NCBI GenBank assembly: GCA_036391875.1
Contig: DASVZA010000024.1
Coordinates: 62,001-126,000, forward strand
Source of the DNA: Parasulfuritortus sp036391875
GTDB taxonomy: Bacteria; Pseudomonadota; Gammaproteobacteria; Burkholderiales; Thiobacillaceae
DNA: 64,000 bases
Reading direction: 5' to 3'
Shown here: piece by piece, positions 8,041 to 15,559 of the stretch
How the letters are laid out: each line of letters opens with the position of its first letter
How positions within the stretch are numbered: the first letter of the stretch is position 1
The notes under the pieces: generated by a model
What the model was told of the DNA's origin: nothing
Database searches by the model: none
What the model saw: the letters and a program-made list of their open reading frames with translations, nothing else
Program-made: the position numbers and the translations under genes

Positions 8041-9429
8041 TCACAATTTGTCGGCGTCGAGCACGCCCACGGCGAGTTTGAGTTCGGCGCGTTGCACGGC
8101 CTGGTCGTAGTCGGCCTTGACCAGATCGGCGCGGGCCTTGTCCAGTTGGGCTTGGGCGGAGAGCAGTTCGATCAGCGTGCCGAGGCCGTTCTCGTAGCGC
8201 TTCTTGACCAGACGCTGGGCTTCGACGGCCTCGTCCAGGGCCAGCTTGCGGGCCTTGACCGTTTCTTCCGCGGCTTCCGCCTGGCGCTTCGTTTCGCCGA
8301 CCTTGTAGGCGATGCCGTTGTTGGCCTGGTCCAGCTTGGCCGCGATCTCCAGGCGCTGCGCTTCGGCCCGGTCCACGGCAGCCCGGCTGCTGCCGCCGTC
8401 GAATGCGGTCCAGGACAGGACGCCGGCGACGGTGTAGGAAGAGGCGGCTCTGGTGTTCAGGTCCTTGCTGTTCCAGTCCTGGCGCAGCATGACGTTGAAT
8501 TGCGGCAGGTTGCCGGCGCGCGCGGCGGCCACGGCGGCCCGCGCGCTGTCTTCCTGGCTGCGCAGCGCTTTCAGGCCCTGATGGTTGGCCAGGGCCTCGC
8601 GGCGCAGGGTCGTCACGTCGCCGTCCAGCATGGTTGGCATGACCGGGGCGCCCACGTCGAGCGGTTCGGCCAGCGGCTTGCCCAGCAGCAGGTGCAACTG
8701 GTCCAGGGCATCGGCCTCGGCGTTCTTGGCGGCGGTCACTTTCAGCTTCACGTCTTCCAGGTTGACCTGGGCGGTCAGCAGGTCGCTCTTGACCGACATG
8801 CCCTGCTTCAGTAGTTGGCTGGTGATCCGGACGTATTCCTCGGCGGCGATTTGTGCCTGTTTGGCGACTTCGACATAGGCGCGGGCAGTGTGCACGCCCT
8901 GATAGGCCATCAGCACTTGTTCGGTGAGCTTCTGACGCGCCAGATGGTCGCCGGCTTGGGCGGCCTGGACGTAGGACTTGGCCTGTCTGACGTAGTCGCC
9001 CACCATGCCGCCGTTGTAGACCGGGACCAGCAGCTCGATGCGCGGGTTGTAGTTGTTCACGTTACCCGGGTAGTTGAGGTCGTGCGGCGCGATGCTGAGA
9101 ACGGCGGGGTTGGACGGGTTGAATTCGCCGGCGCCGAAATCACCGAACGTGGCGTTGCGTTGGCCAAGCTTCAGGCCGAACGCATTCAAGGCGTCGTTGG
9201 TGCGGGTCGCGGTCAGGGATAGATTCAACTTGGGCCAGTAATTGCCCCGGGCCTGACGTTCGGCGGCCTCGGCTTGCTTGATCTGCGACTGGGCCGTGGC
9301 CATGTCGGGGTTCTGCGCCAGGGCGATAGCGACACACTGCTTGAAATCGAGGGTTTCCGACCGGGCACCCGAAGCGGTCACGGCGAGCGCGACGGCCAGG
9401 GTAAGCCGGCGCAACGGAAATGACACCAT
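8041..9429 (-). CDS. TolC-like outer-membrane efflux channel
   Basis: A 462-residue outer-membrane factor that forms the exit duct of the RND system. A cleavable signal peptide (LTLAVALAVTASGARS) is followed by two repeated helical halves of the OEP family; helix segments such as LDFKQCVAIALAQNPDMATA open the first half. Two start codons lie close together; the ATG at 9429 is seven bases from AAGGAG, while the one at 9435 is only one base away, so the former is chosen. It is the first structural gene after the regulator, with its own promoter and palindromic operator upstream. Confidence 0.92.
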   Translation of the reverse strand: MVSFPLRRLTLAVALAVTASGARSETLDFKQCVAIALAQNPDMATAQSQIKQAEAAERQARGNYWPKLNLSLTATRTNDALNAFGLKLGQRNATFGDFGAGEFNPSNPAVLSIAPHDLNYPGNVNNYNPRIELLVPVYNGGMVGDYVRQAKSYVQAAQAGDHLARQKLTEQVLMAYQGVHTARAYVEVAKQAQIAAEEYVRITSQLLKQGMSVKSDLLTAQVNLEDVKLKVTAAKNAEADALDQLHLLLGKPLAEPLDVGAPVMPTMLDGDVTTLRREALANHQGLKALRSQEDSARAAVAAARAGNLPQFNVMLRQDWNSKDLNTRAASSYTVAGVLSWTAFDGGSSRAAVDRAEAQRLEIAAKLDQANNGIAYKVGETKRQAEAAEETVKARKLALDEAVEAQRLVKKRYENGLGTLIELLSAQAQLDKARADLVKADYDQAVQRAELKLAVGVLDADKL

Positions 9430-9480
9430 ATCCATGCTCCTTGCTTATAGGCAACCTCCCGGCCGTCAGCAAGGGCCAGG

Positions 9481-9502
9481 AATATTAGCGAAGGCTAATA
9501 TT
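9481..9502. promoter_or_regulatory. Palindromic operator upstream of the efflux operon
   Basis: A perfect inverted repeat, AATATTAGC and GCTAATATT separated by GAAG. It lies between the ArsR gene and the TolC-like gene, about 20-40 bases downstream of a likely transcription start, where a bound repressor would block elongation. AT-rich perfect dyads of this size are typical of ArsR-family operators. That the adjacent ArsR binds it is inference. Confidence 0.7.
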
Positions 9503-9524
9503 ACACATCAGAAAAACTTATGTA

Positions 9525-9552
9525 AATATAAGTCTGGTTCGCCTATACGCAA
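9525..9552 (-). promoter_or_regulatory. Promoter of the tolC-adaptor-RND operon
   Basis: Read on the minus strand: -35 TTGCGT (9547-9552), a 16-base spacer, and -10 TATATT (9525-9530). A second short dyad, ACTTAT/ATAAGT with a 6-base gap at 9516-9533, overlaps the -10 box and could be another regulator site. The start site would fall near 9518, upstream of the 9481-9502 dyad. Confidence 0.6.
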
Positions 9553-9559
9553 TCTTGAG

Positions 9560-9880
9560 CTATTTCGCAAAACCGCAAAAGACGTCGCGCATAATGCTGA
9601 TCAGCTGCAGGGTGCGGGTATCGGCCACGCGGTAGAAGACGCGATTGGCGTCCTTGCGGGTGCGTAGCACGCCTTTATCGCGCAGGATGGCGAGGTGCTG
9701 GGAAATATTGCTTTGGGATGTGCCTACGCTATCGACGATGCCCTGGACGCTCACTTCGTTGTCGCCCAGCACGCAAAGAATCTTTAGTCTAAGAGGATGC
9801 GACATGGCCTTGAGGGCGCGCGAAGCCTGCTCGATGTGTTCATCCTTCTCGATGAGTTCCGTGATGGACTCCATGGTCAT
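9560..9880 (-). CDS. ArsR-family regulator with a two-cysteine (persulfide-sensor-like) layout
   Basis: A 106-residue winged-helix repressor. The recognition helix lies around SQSNISQHLAILRDKG (residues 55-70) and the wing around TRKDANRVFYRV. Two cysteines are placed as in the SqrR/BigR/YgaV group: Cys36 in RLKILCVLGD and Cys102 in MRDVFCGFAK, 66 residues apart, the spacing I recall for the SqrR and BigR sensing pair. The metal-binding box of classic ArsR/SmtB proteins (ELCVCDL) is absent. Start at ATG 9880, ten bases from GGAGA. It heads the RND operon, so it probably derepresses it in response to sulfide, polysulfide or another thiol oxidant. Sensor type is inference from cysteine placement. 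Confidence 0.88.
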   Translation of the reverse strand: MTMESITELIEKDEHIEQASRALKAMSHPLRLKILCVLGDNEVSVQGIVDSVGTSQSNISQHLAILRDKGVLRTRKDANRVFYRVADTRTLQLISIMRDVFCGFAK

Positions 9881-9944
9881 AATCAAGTATCTCCAAAGCG
9901 GCAATGGACGTAGGCAGGAACTTAAGCCCGGAACGGACAGGCAA

Positions 9945-9976
9945 ATTCTAAGTCGTATTCAAATATACTTAAATAC
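9945..9976. promoter_or_regulatory. 22-bp near-perfect palindrome and candidate arsR promoter
   Basis: Positions 9955-9976 form a dyad in which 18 of 22 bases are symmetric (arms GTATT and AATAC, centre TATA). On the minus strand a weak promoter overlaps it: -35 TTTAAG (9968-9973), 17-base spacer, -10 TAGAAT (9945-9950). A regulator bound here would cover the -35 of the ArsR gene, suggesting autoregulation. The sequence does not closely match the 9481-9502 dyad, so a different protein may bind. Confidence 0.5.
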
Positions 9977-10005
9977 TGCCCGTGAAATCATATTGTTTTC
10001 TGCGA

Positions 10006-10011
10006 TAAAAT
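10006..10011 (+). promoter_or_regulatory. -10 box placed six bases before the gpmI ATG
   Basis: TAAAAT ends six bases before the gpmI start codon, so transcription would begin at or next to the A of the ATG. There is no Shine-Dalgarno sequence before gpmI. The -35 region (TGAAAT at 17-base spacing) is poor. The arrangement suggests a leaderless mRNA. Confidence 0.4.
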
Positions 10012-10017
10012 CTTCTA

Positions 10018-11583
10018 ATGCCACCTAATGTCCTACCTGCCCTTCTGATCATCCTGGACGGCTTCGGTTATCGAGAGGAAGCTGCCAACAACGCCATTGC
10101 CGCGGCCCATAAGCCCAATTGGGACAGGCTGTGGGCGACGTGTCCCCATACCCTCATCCATGCCTCGGAGGCTGCGGTCGGCTTGCCTCGGGGGCAGATG
10201 GGCAACTCCGAAGTCGGCCATCTGAACATCGGCGCCGGCCGCGTCGTCTATCAGGAGTTCACCCGGATCGACCTGTCGATCGAGTCGGGCCACTTCTTCG
10301 AAAACTACGTGCTGATCGACGTCATCGACAAGGTCAAGGCAAACGACTCGACCTTGCATATATTCGGTCTGCTGTCTGACGGCGGTGTCCACAGCCACGA
10401 ATCGCATATCCACGCGATGCTGGACATGGCGGTTCGGTCGGGCGTGAAGAAGATTTCCGTCCATGCCTTCCTGGATGGTCGCGATACGCCGCCCAAGTGC
10501 GCGGACATCTACTTGCAGCGCCTGCAAACCAAATTGGATGCGTTGGGCGCCGGTCGCATCGCGACCATTTCCGGCCGCTACTACGGCATGGATCGCGACA
10601 ACCGCTGGCCTCGGGTGCAGGTCGCCTACGACCTGATCACCCTGGGCAAGGCGGAGTACCGCGCCGCCAGCGCCCAGGAAGGCCTGGCCATGGCCTACGG
10701 GCGCGGCGAGACGGACGAGTTCATCAAGCCGACTGTGATCGCGCCGGCCGGCGAGGCGGTGCCCAGAATGCACGACGGCGATGCCGTGGTGTTCATGAAC
10801 TTCCGTTCCGATCGGGCCCGACAGATTTCCCGGGCCTTCCTGTTCCCGGATTTCGACGGCTTCGAGCGGGCATACGTGCCCAAGCTGAGCGCTTATTGCA
10901 CCCTCACCCATTATGGCGAGGAGTTCCATGTGCCGGTCGCCTTTCCGCCCGAGCGCATCCACAACGGCTTCGGCGAATACATTTCCAGCCTGGGCTTGCA
11001 CCAGCTGCGCATCGCCGAGACCGAGAAGTACCCGCACGTCACCTATTTCTTCAACGGCGGCGAAGAAACCGTCTACGCCGGCGAGGACCGCATCCTGGTC
11101 AAGTCGCCGCCGGTGGCCCATTACGACATGCAGCCGGAGATGAGCGCCTACGAAGTGACCGACAAACTGGTCGAGGCCGTCCAGAGCCGCAAGTACGACG
11201 CCATCATCTGCAATTACGCCAATGCCGACATGGTCGGCCATACCGGCAATTTCGAGGCGGCCCGCAAGGCCATCGAAGCCCTGGACGTCTGTCTGGGCCG
11301 GGTGGTGGCGGCCATGCAGTCGATCGGTGGCGAGGTATTGATCACGGCCGACCACGGCAATGCCGAGTGCATGCTCGATCTGGCCAACCAGCAACCGCAT
11401 ACCGCCCATACCACCAACGTGGTGCCTTTCCTGTACGTGGGGCGGCCGGCTGAATTGGCCGAAACCGGTGCGCTGGAGGATATCGCCCCGACGTTGCTCA
11501 AGATGATGGGGCTGCCGCAGCCTCGTGAAATGACCGGACACCCCCTGGTGGCGTTTGCCGGGCCTGGTGACGCTGGACAGTAG
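10018..11583 (+). CDS. gpmI: 2,3-bisphosphoglycerate-independent phosphoglycerate mutase
   Basis: Interconverts 3- and 2-phosphoglycerate in glycolysis and gluconeogenesis, using two Mn ions. The alkaline-phosphatase-fold motifs are present: ILDGFGYRE (residues 12-20, metal ligand Asp), GNSEVGHLNIGAGR (61-74, nucleophile Ser63), HAFLDGRDTPP, RYYGMDRDNRW, NYANADMVGHTG and ITADHGNAE near the C-terminus. 521 residues is the normal length. It is the first gene of a plus-strand group and its stop overlaps the envC start by one base. No ribosome site is seen before the ATG. Confidence 0.97.
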   Translation: MPPNVLPALLIILDGFGYREEAANNAIAAAHKPNWDRLWATCPHTLIHASEAAVGLPRGQMGNSEVGHLNIGAGRVVYQEFTRIDLSIESGHFFENYVLIDVIDKVKANDSTLHIFGLLSDGGVHSHESHIHAMLDMAVRSGVKKISVHAFLDGRDTPPKCADIYLQRLQTKLDALGAGRIATISGRYYGMDRDNRWPRVQVAYDLITLGKAEYRAASAQEGLAMAYGRGETDEFIKPTVIAPAGEAVPRMHDGDAVVFMNFRSDRARQISRAFLFPDFDGFERAYVPKLSAYCTLTHYGEEFHVPVAFPPERIHNGFGEYISSLGLHQLRIAETEKYPHVTYFFNGGEETVYAGEDRILVKSPPVAHYDMQPEMSAYEVTDKLVEAVQSRKYDAIICNYANADMVGHTGNFEAARKAIEALDVCLGRVVAAMQSIGGEVLITADHGNAECMLDLANQQPHTAHTTNVVPFLYVGRPAELAETGALEDIAPTLLKMMGLPQPREMTGHPLVAFAGPGDAGQ

Positions 11584-12806
11584 TGTCGCGTCTATTCCTA
11601 CTGCTGATTTTGCTGGTTCCGGTCACGGCGTGGCCGGCCACGAACAGCAAGCAGCAGGCGCTCGAAGATGTGCGGGATCGCATCGCCAAGCTCAAGGATG
11701 AGGTCGAGCACGCTTCCGCCGACCGAAAGGAAGCGGCGGACGGCCTGCGCAATTCCGAGCGCAAGATTTCCGACGTCAACCGCAGCTTGCGCGGACTGAG
11801 CAGGAGTGAACGGCAACTGGGCGATGCCCTGGCAACGCTGGCGCAGGAACACGGCGCCACCCAGGCCAAGCTGGAGGCGGAAGAGCAGCAATTGGCGGCC
11901 CTGCTCAGGCAGCGTTATAGCCAGGGCGGGGACGATGCCACCCAACTCATTCTCAGCGGCCGCAATCCAGGCGACATTCAGCGCGACCTCGAGTACTACG
12001 CCTATATCGGTCGGGCCCGGGCGAAGCTGATCGATACCCATAAGGCCACGCTGGCCCACCTGGCGGAAGTCGAAGCAGAGACACAGGCGCGCAAGTCGGA
12101 CCTGGCACAGGTCAAGCAGAGCCAACTGAGTCAGCGCAATATCCTGGCCCAGGAGCAGGAAGCGCATCGCGTGCTGTACGACAAGCTCTCCAGTCAAATC
12201 AGCCAGCAGCGCAAGCAGATCGACAAGCTGGTCCGCGACGAGGCGCGCCTGACCCGCCTCGTCGAACGTCTGCAGCGTCTGGCGGAGGAGGCCCGGGCCA
12301 AGGAGGCGGCACGGGCCAGGGAAGCCGCCAAGGCGAGAAAAAGGACTGAAACCAGTGAACCCGTACACGGCAAAGCGGTCAATTCCGTAGCCGACGCCAG
12401 TTTCGCGGGATTCAAGTTCGCATCCCTCAAAGGCCGGCTGGCCCTACCGGTGGCGGGCGAGATCATGGCCCGTTTCGGGCAGGCACGGGCCGGTGGCGGG
12501 CCGGCCTGGAAGGGGCTGTTCATCAGGGCCAAGGCGGGACAGCCGGTCAGGGCGGTGGGCAGCGGCGAAGTGGTCTTTGCCGACTGGTTGAGAGGCTTCG
12601 GCAACCTGCTGGTCATCGACCATGGCGGCGGTTACCTCAGCCTGTACAGCAATAATGAAAGTCTGTATAAACAAGTCGGTGACAAGGTCCGGGCCGGCGA
12701 TGTCGTGGCCACGGTCGGCAGCACCGGCGGACAGGATCAACCCGGGTTGTACTTCGAACTGCGTTACCGGGGACAGCCCTTCGACCCCATGAGTTGGGTC
12801 AGATGA
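11583..12806 (+). CDS. envC: EnvC-like murein hydrolase activator (LytM domain)
   Basis: Periplasmic activator of cell-separation amidases. It has a signal peptide (RLFLLLILLVPVTAWPA), a long coiled coil (about residues 20-250, rich in Glu, Lys, Gln and Arg) and a C-terminal LytM/M23 domain (about 275-405). The zinc-ligand His-x-His of active M23 peptidases is replaced by YFELRYRG, the sign of an EnvC/NlpD-type activator rather than an enzyme. GTG start overlaps the gpmI stop (TAGTG). The gpmI-envC-ctpA order is common in betaproteobacteria and fits a shared role in envelope maintenance. Confidence 0.9.
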   Translation: MSRLFLLLILLVPVTAWPATNSKQQALEDVRDRIAKLKDEVEHASADRKEAADGLRNSERKISDVNRSLRGLSRSERQLGDALATLAQEHGATQAKLEAEEQQLAALLRQRYSQGGDDATQLILSGRNPGDIQRDLEYYAYIGRARAKLIDTHKATLAHLAEVEAETQARKSDLAQVKQSQLSQRNILAQEQEAHRVLYDKLSSQISQQRKQIDKLVRDEARLTRLVERLQRLAEEARAKEAARAREAAKARKRTETSEPVHGKAVNSVADASFAGFKFASLKGRLALPVAGEIMARFGQARAGGGPAWKGLFIRAKAGQPVRAVGSGEVVFADWLRGFGNLLVIDHGGGYLSLYSNNESLYKQVGDKVRAGDVVATVGSTGGQDQPGLYFELRYRGQPFDPMSWVR

Positions 12807-12825
12807 TTTTTCAGAGAATGTACTT

Positions 12826-14211
12826 ATGACCGGCAAATTCAAACAATTCGGACTCATCGGCCTTGGAGCCGCGCTCGGCGTGGCGCTGACCCTGAACTAT
12901 TCCGCCATCGCTGACCGCCAGCCGGAGCCGTTGCCCATCGATGATCTGCGCGCCTTCACCGAGGTGTTCGCCAAGGTCAAGAGCGACTATGTCGAGCCGG
13001 TCTCGGACAAGAAACTCATCGACGCAGCCATCAACGGCATGCTGTCTGGGCTGGACCCACACTCCACCTACCTCGACCCTGAAGCCTTCAAGGAGTTGCA
13101 GGTCGGCACCCAGGGCGAATTCGGCGGCCTCGGCATCGAAGTCGGCATGGAGGACGGCTTCGTCAAGGTCGTCTCTCCCATCGAGGATACCCCGGCCTAC
13201 AAGGCCGGCCTGAAACCGGGGGACCTCATCGTCAAACTCGACGATACCCCGGTCAAGGGCATGACCCTCAACGATGCGGTCAACCGCATGCGCGGCAAGC
13301 CGGGCACGGAGATCACCCTGACCATCGTGCGCAAAGGCGAGAACAAACCGATCATTGCCAAGCTGACCCGCTCAGTCATCAAGATCAAGAGCGTCAAGCG
13401 TCAGCTGATCGAGCCCGGTTTCGGCTATATCCGGATCACCCAGTTCCAGGAGCATACCGGCGAAAACATGGCTGCTGCCCTGAAGTATCTGGAAGAGGCC
13501 AACAAAGGCCCGCTCAAGGGCCTGATCCTGGACCTGCGCAATGATCCGGGCGGCTTGCTCAATACTGCGGTCGGCGTGGCCGGCGCCTTCCTCAAGCCCG
13601 GCGACCTGGTGGTCTATACCGACGGCCGCAGCGAGGATGCCAAGATGCGCCTGGTGAACGCGCCGCAGGACTATCTGCAGCGGGGCGGTTCCGATTACCT
13701 CAAGAACCTGCCCGCCTGGGTCAAGAAGGTGCCTATGGTCGTCCTGGTCAACGGCGGCTCGGCTTCGGCTTCCGAAATCGTGTCCGGCGCACTGCAGGAC
13801 CACAAGCGTGCCCTGATCGTGGGTACCCAGAGTTTCGGCAAGGGTTCGGTGCAAACCATATTGCCCCTCAACAACGGCAGCGCCATCAAGCTGACCACGG
13901 CACGCTATTACACGCCGAGCGGTCGTTCGATCCAGAACAAGGGGATTACCCCGGATATCGTGGTGGAGGAGGCGACGGTGACGCCGGCCGATGCCGACCA
14001 GACGCTGGAGATTCATGAGTCCGACCTGGAAAACCACCTGTCCAACAACCAGGATAAGGGTGCGGGCAAGGCTGCCAAGCCCAAGCAGGGTGACAAGGGC
14101 AAGGCGGGCGAAGAGGGGGCGGAGCCGAAGGAAATCGTGTCCAAGAAGGATTACCAGTTCAACCAGGCACTGACCCTGCTCAAAGGTGTGGCACTGCTGC
14201 AAAGCCGGTAA
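12826..14211 (+). CDS. ctpA: Carboxy-terminal processing protease (S41)
   Basis: Periplasmic serine protease with a Ser-Lys dyad. A short N-terminal membrane or signal segment (residues 8-25) is followed by the CTP N-domain (DPHSTYLDPE), a PDZ domain (about 95-180, GLGIEVGMEDGFVKVVSPIE), and the S41 core. The catalytic Ser is in NGGSASASEIVSGAL and the Lys in SFGKGSVQT about 25 residues later. The last 60 residues are Lys/Glu rich and variable. Members mature or degrade envelope proteins, including peptidoglycan hydrolases. It lies 19 bp after envC, in the same operon. Confidence 0.94.
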   Translation: MTGKFKQFGLIGLGAALGVALTLNYSAIADRQPEPLPIDDLRAFTEVFAKVKSDYVEPVSDKKLIDAAINGMLSGLDPHSTYLDPEAFKELQVGTQGEFGGLGIEVGMEDGFVKVVSPIEDTPAYKAGLKPGDLIVKLDDTPVKGMTLNDAVNRMRGKPGTEITLTIVRKGENKPIIAKLTRSVIKIKSVKRQLIEPGFGYIRITQFQEHTGENMAAALKYLEEANKGPLKGLILDLRNDPGGLLNTAVGVAGAFLKPGDLVVYTDGRSEDAKMRLVNAPQDYLQRGGSDYLKNLPAWVKKVPMVVLVNGGSASASEIVSGALQDHKRALIVGTQSFGKGSVQTILPLNNGSAIKLTTARYYTPSGRSIQNKGITPDIVVEEATVTPADADQTLEIHESDLENHLSNNQDKGAGKAAKPKQGDKGKAGEEGAEPKEIVSKKDYQFNQALTLLKGVALLQSR

Positions 14212-14217
14212 GGTGAG

Positions 14218-14973
14218 ATGGACGATAGCCAGCTCCTGCGCTATTCCCGTCACATACTGCTGGATGAAATCGGTATCGACGGCCAGGCCCGCCTGGCCGC
14301 CTCAAACGTCCTGATCGTGGGTGCCGGCGGCCTCGGCTCACCGGTTTCTCTTTATCTCGCCGCCTCTGGCGTCGGCCATATCACCCTGGTCGACGACGAT
14401 GCGGTCGACCTCACCAACCTGCAGCGCCAGATTGCCCACGACACCGCCAGTCTGGGCGAGAACAAGGCCGCGTCGGCCGCGCGCCGGATGGCGGCCATGA
14501 ACCCGGAAATCGAGGTCGTGCCCTTGGCCGAGCGTTTGGCCGGGGTTGGGCTGGCGAGCCGGGTGGCCGCCGCCGATCTGGTGCTGGATTGTTCCGATAA
14601 CTTCGCCACCCGCCATGCGGTCAACCGGGCCTGCGTGCAGCATCGGAAACCCTTGGTTTCCGGCGCGGCGGTGCGTTTCGACGGCCTGGTCAGCGTGTTC
14701 GACCTGCGTGAAGATACGGCCCCCTGCTATGCCTGCCTGTTTCCGGAACAGGCCAACGAGACCGAGATGCGTTGCGCGGAGTTCGGCGTGTTTGCGCCGC
14801 TGGTCGGCGTGATCGGCGCCGTGCAGGCGGCCGAGGCCCTCAAGGTGCTGATGGGGATCGGCCAGAGCTTGTCCGGCCGTTTGCAGCTCTACAGTGCCCT
14901 GGATGCAACCTGGCGGACGGTGCGCCTGAAAAAGGACCCGGCCTGTCAGGTTTGCAGCGTCATACGGCCATAG
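14218..14973 (+). CDS. moeB: MoeB/ThiF-type adenylyltransferase
   Basis: E1-like enzyme that adenylates the C-terminal glycine of a small sulfur-carrier protein (MoaD or ThiS). The nucleotide loop is GAGGLGSPVS (about residues 39-48), followed by the metal/ATP-site DDDAVDLTNLQRQ and the conserved DCSDNFATRH. Two zinc-ligand pairs are present: CYACLF and the C-terminal CQVC. The protein is 251 residues and lacks a rhodanese domain, so MoeB or ThiF are both possible. It begins 6 bp after ctpA, and its last 14 bases overlap the convergent slmA gene. Confidence 0.88.
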   Translation: MDDSQLLRYSRHILLDEIGIDGQARLAASNVLIVGAGGLGSPVSLYLAASGVGHITLVDDDAVDLTNLQRQIAHDTASLGENKAASAARRMAAMNPEIEVVPLAERLAGVGLASRVAAADLVLDCSDNFATRHAVNRACVQHRKPLVSGAAVRFDGLVSVFDLREDTAPCYACLFPEQANETEMRCAEFGVFAPLVGVIGAVQAAEALKVLMGIGQSLSGRLQLYSALDATWRTVRLKKDPACQVCSVIRP

Positions 14974-15559
14974 TCGGCGCCGCCAAGCAGCGCGTCAGCA
15001 ACTGCCATTGGGCCGGCCAGTTTTCCAGCGGCATGCGGCTGAAGCCGCTTTTCACGAATTGCTGCCACCGGCCCTGCACGATGGCCAGGATCAGGTTGGC
15101 CGCGACGACGGCATCCATGCCCTCGACAGTGCTTGCCTGGCTGGCGGCGATGCGCAGTGCTTGGCGCAGGCTGGCCTCGACCCGGTCCAGGAGTTGATTG
15201 ACCCGGGCCTGCAGGCGCGGGTTCTCGTTGACCAGCACCTCACCGGTCAGCACCCGGCACATGCCGCGGTTCTTTTCCACGAAACCGAGCAGAAGCTGGG
15301 CGATGGCGCGGGCCTGGCCGAGGCCGGCGGTCTCGTCCGCCGTGATGCGGTTGATCAGGGAGAACAGGGTCGATTCGATGAATTCGATCAGGCCCTCGTA
15401 CATCTGGGCCTTGCTGGCGAAATGGCGGTACAGCGCCGCTTCCGACACTTCGAGCCGGCCGGCCAGGGCCGCTGTCGTGATCTTTTCGGCCTGGGGCGCC
15501 TCCAGCATCTCCGCCAGGACCTGGAGGATTTTCTGTTTGCGCTCACCCGGCTTGTTCAT
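14960..15559 (-). CDS. slmA: Nucleoid occlusion factor SlmA (TetR family)
   Basis: DNA-binding inhibitor of FtsZ assembly over the chromosome. The 199-residue protein has the TetR N-terminal helix-turn-helix (TTAALAGRLEVSEAALYRHFASKAQMYEG, residues about 26-54) and the SlmA-type helical C-terminal domain (ENRGMCRVLTGEVLVNENPRLQ). The start overlaps the stop of the upstream ygfZ gene by four bases (ATGA type), so the two are coupled. A general TetR repressor is the alternative; the match of the GEVLVNE segment favours SlmA. Confidence 0.88.
   Translation of the reverse strand: MNKPGERKQKILQVLAEMLEAPQAEKITTAALAGRLEVSEAALYRHFASKAQMYEGLIEFIESTLFSLINRITADETAGLGQARAIAQLLLGFVEKNRGMCRVLTGEVLVNENPRLQARVNQLLDRVEASLRQALRIAASQASTVEGMDAVVAANLILAIVQGRWQQFVKSGFSRMPLENWPAQWQLLTRCLAAPTMAV

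Noticed and set aside
3424..9880. Reading the RND system as a Cus-type copper/silver exporter
   Set aside because: No CusF- or CopA-like partner, no Met-rich metal motifs seen in pump or adaptor, and the regulator lacks the usual ArsR metal box.
10033..11541. A 502-codon frame opposite gpmI
   Set aside because: Antisense shadow of gpmI; no ribosome site and no recognisable domain.
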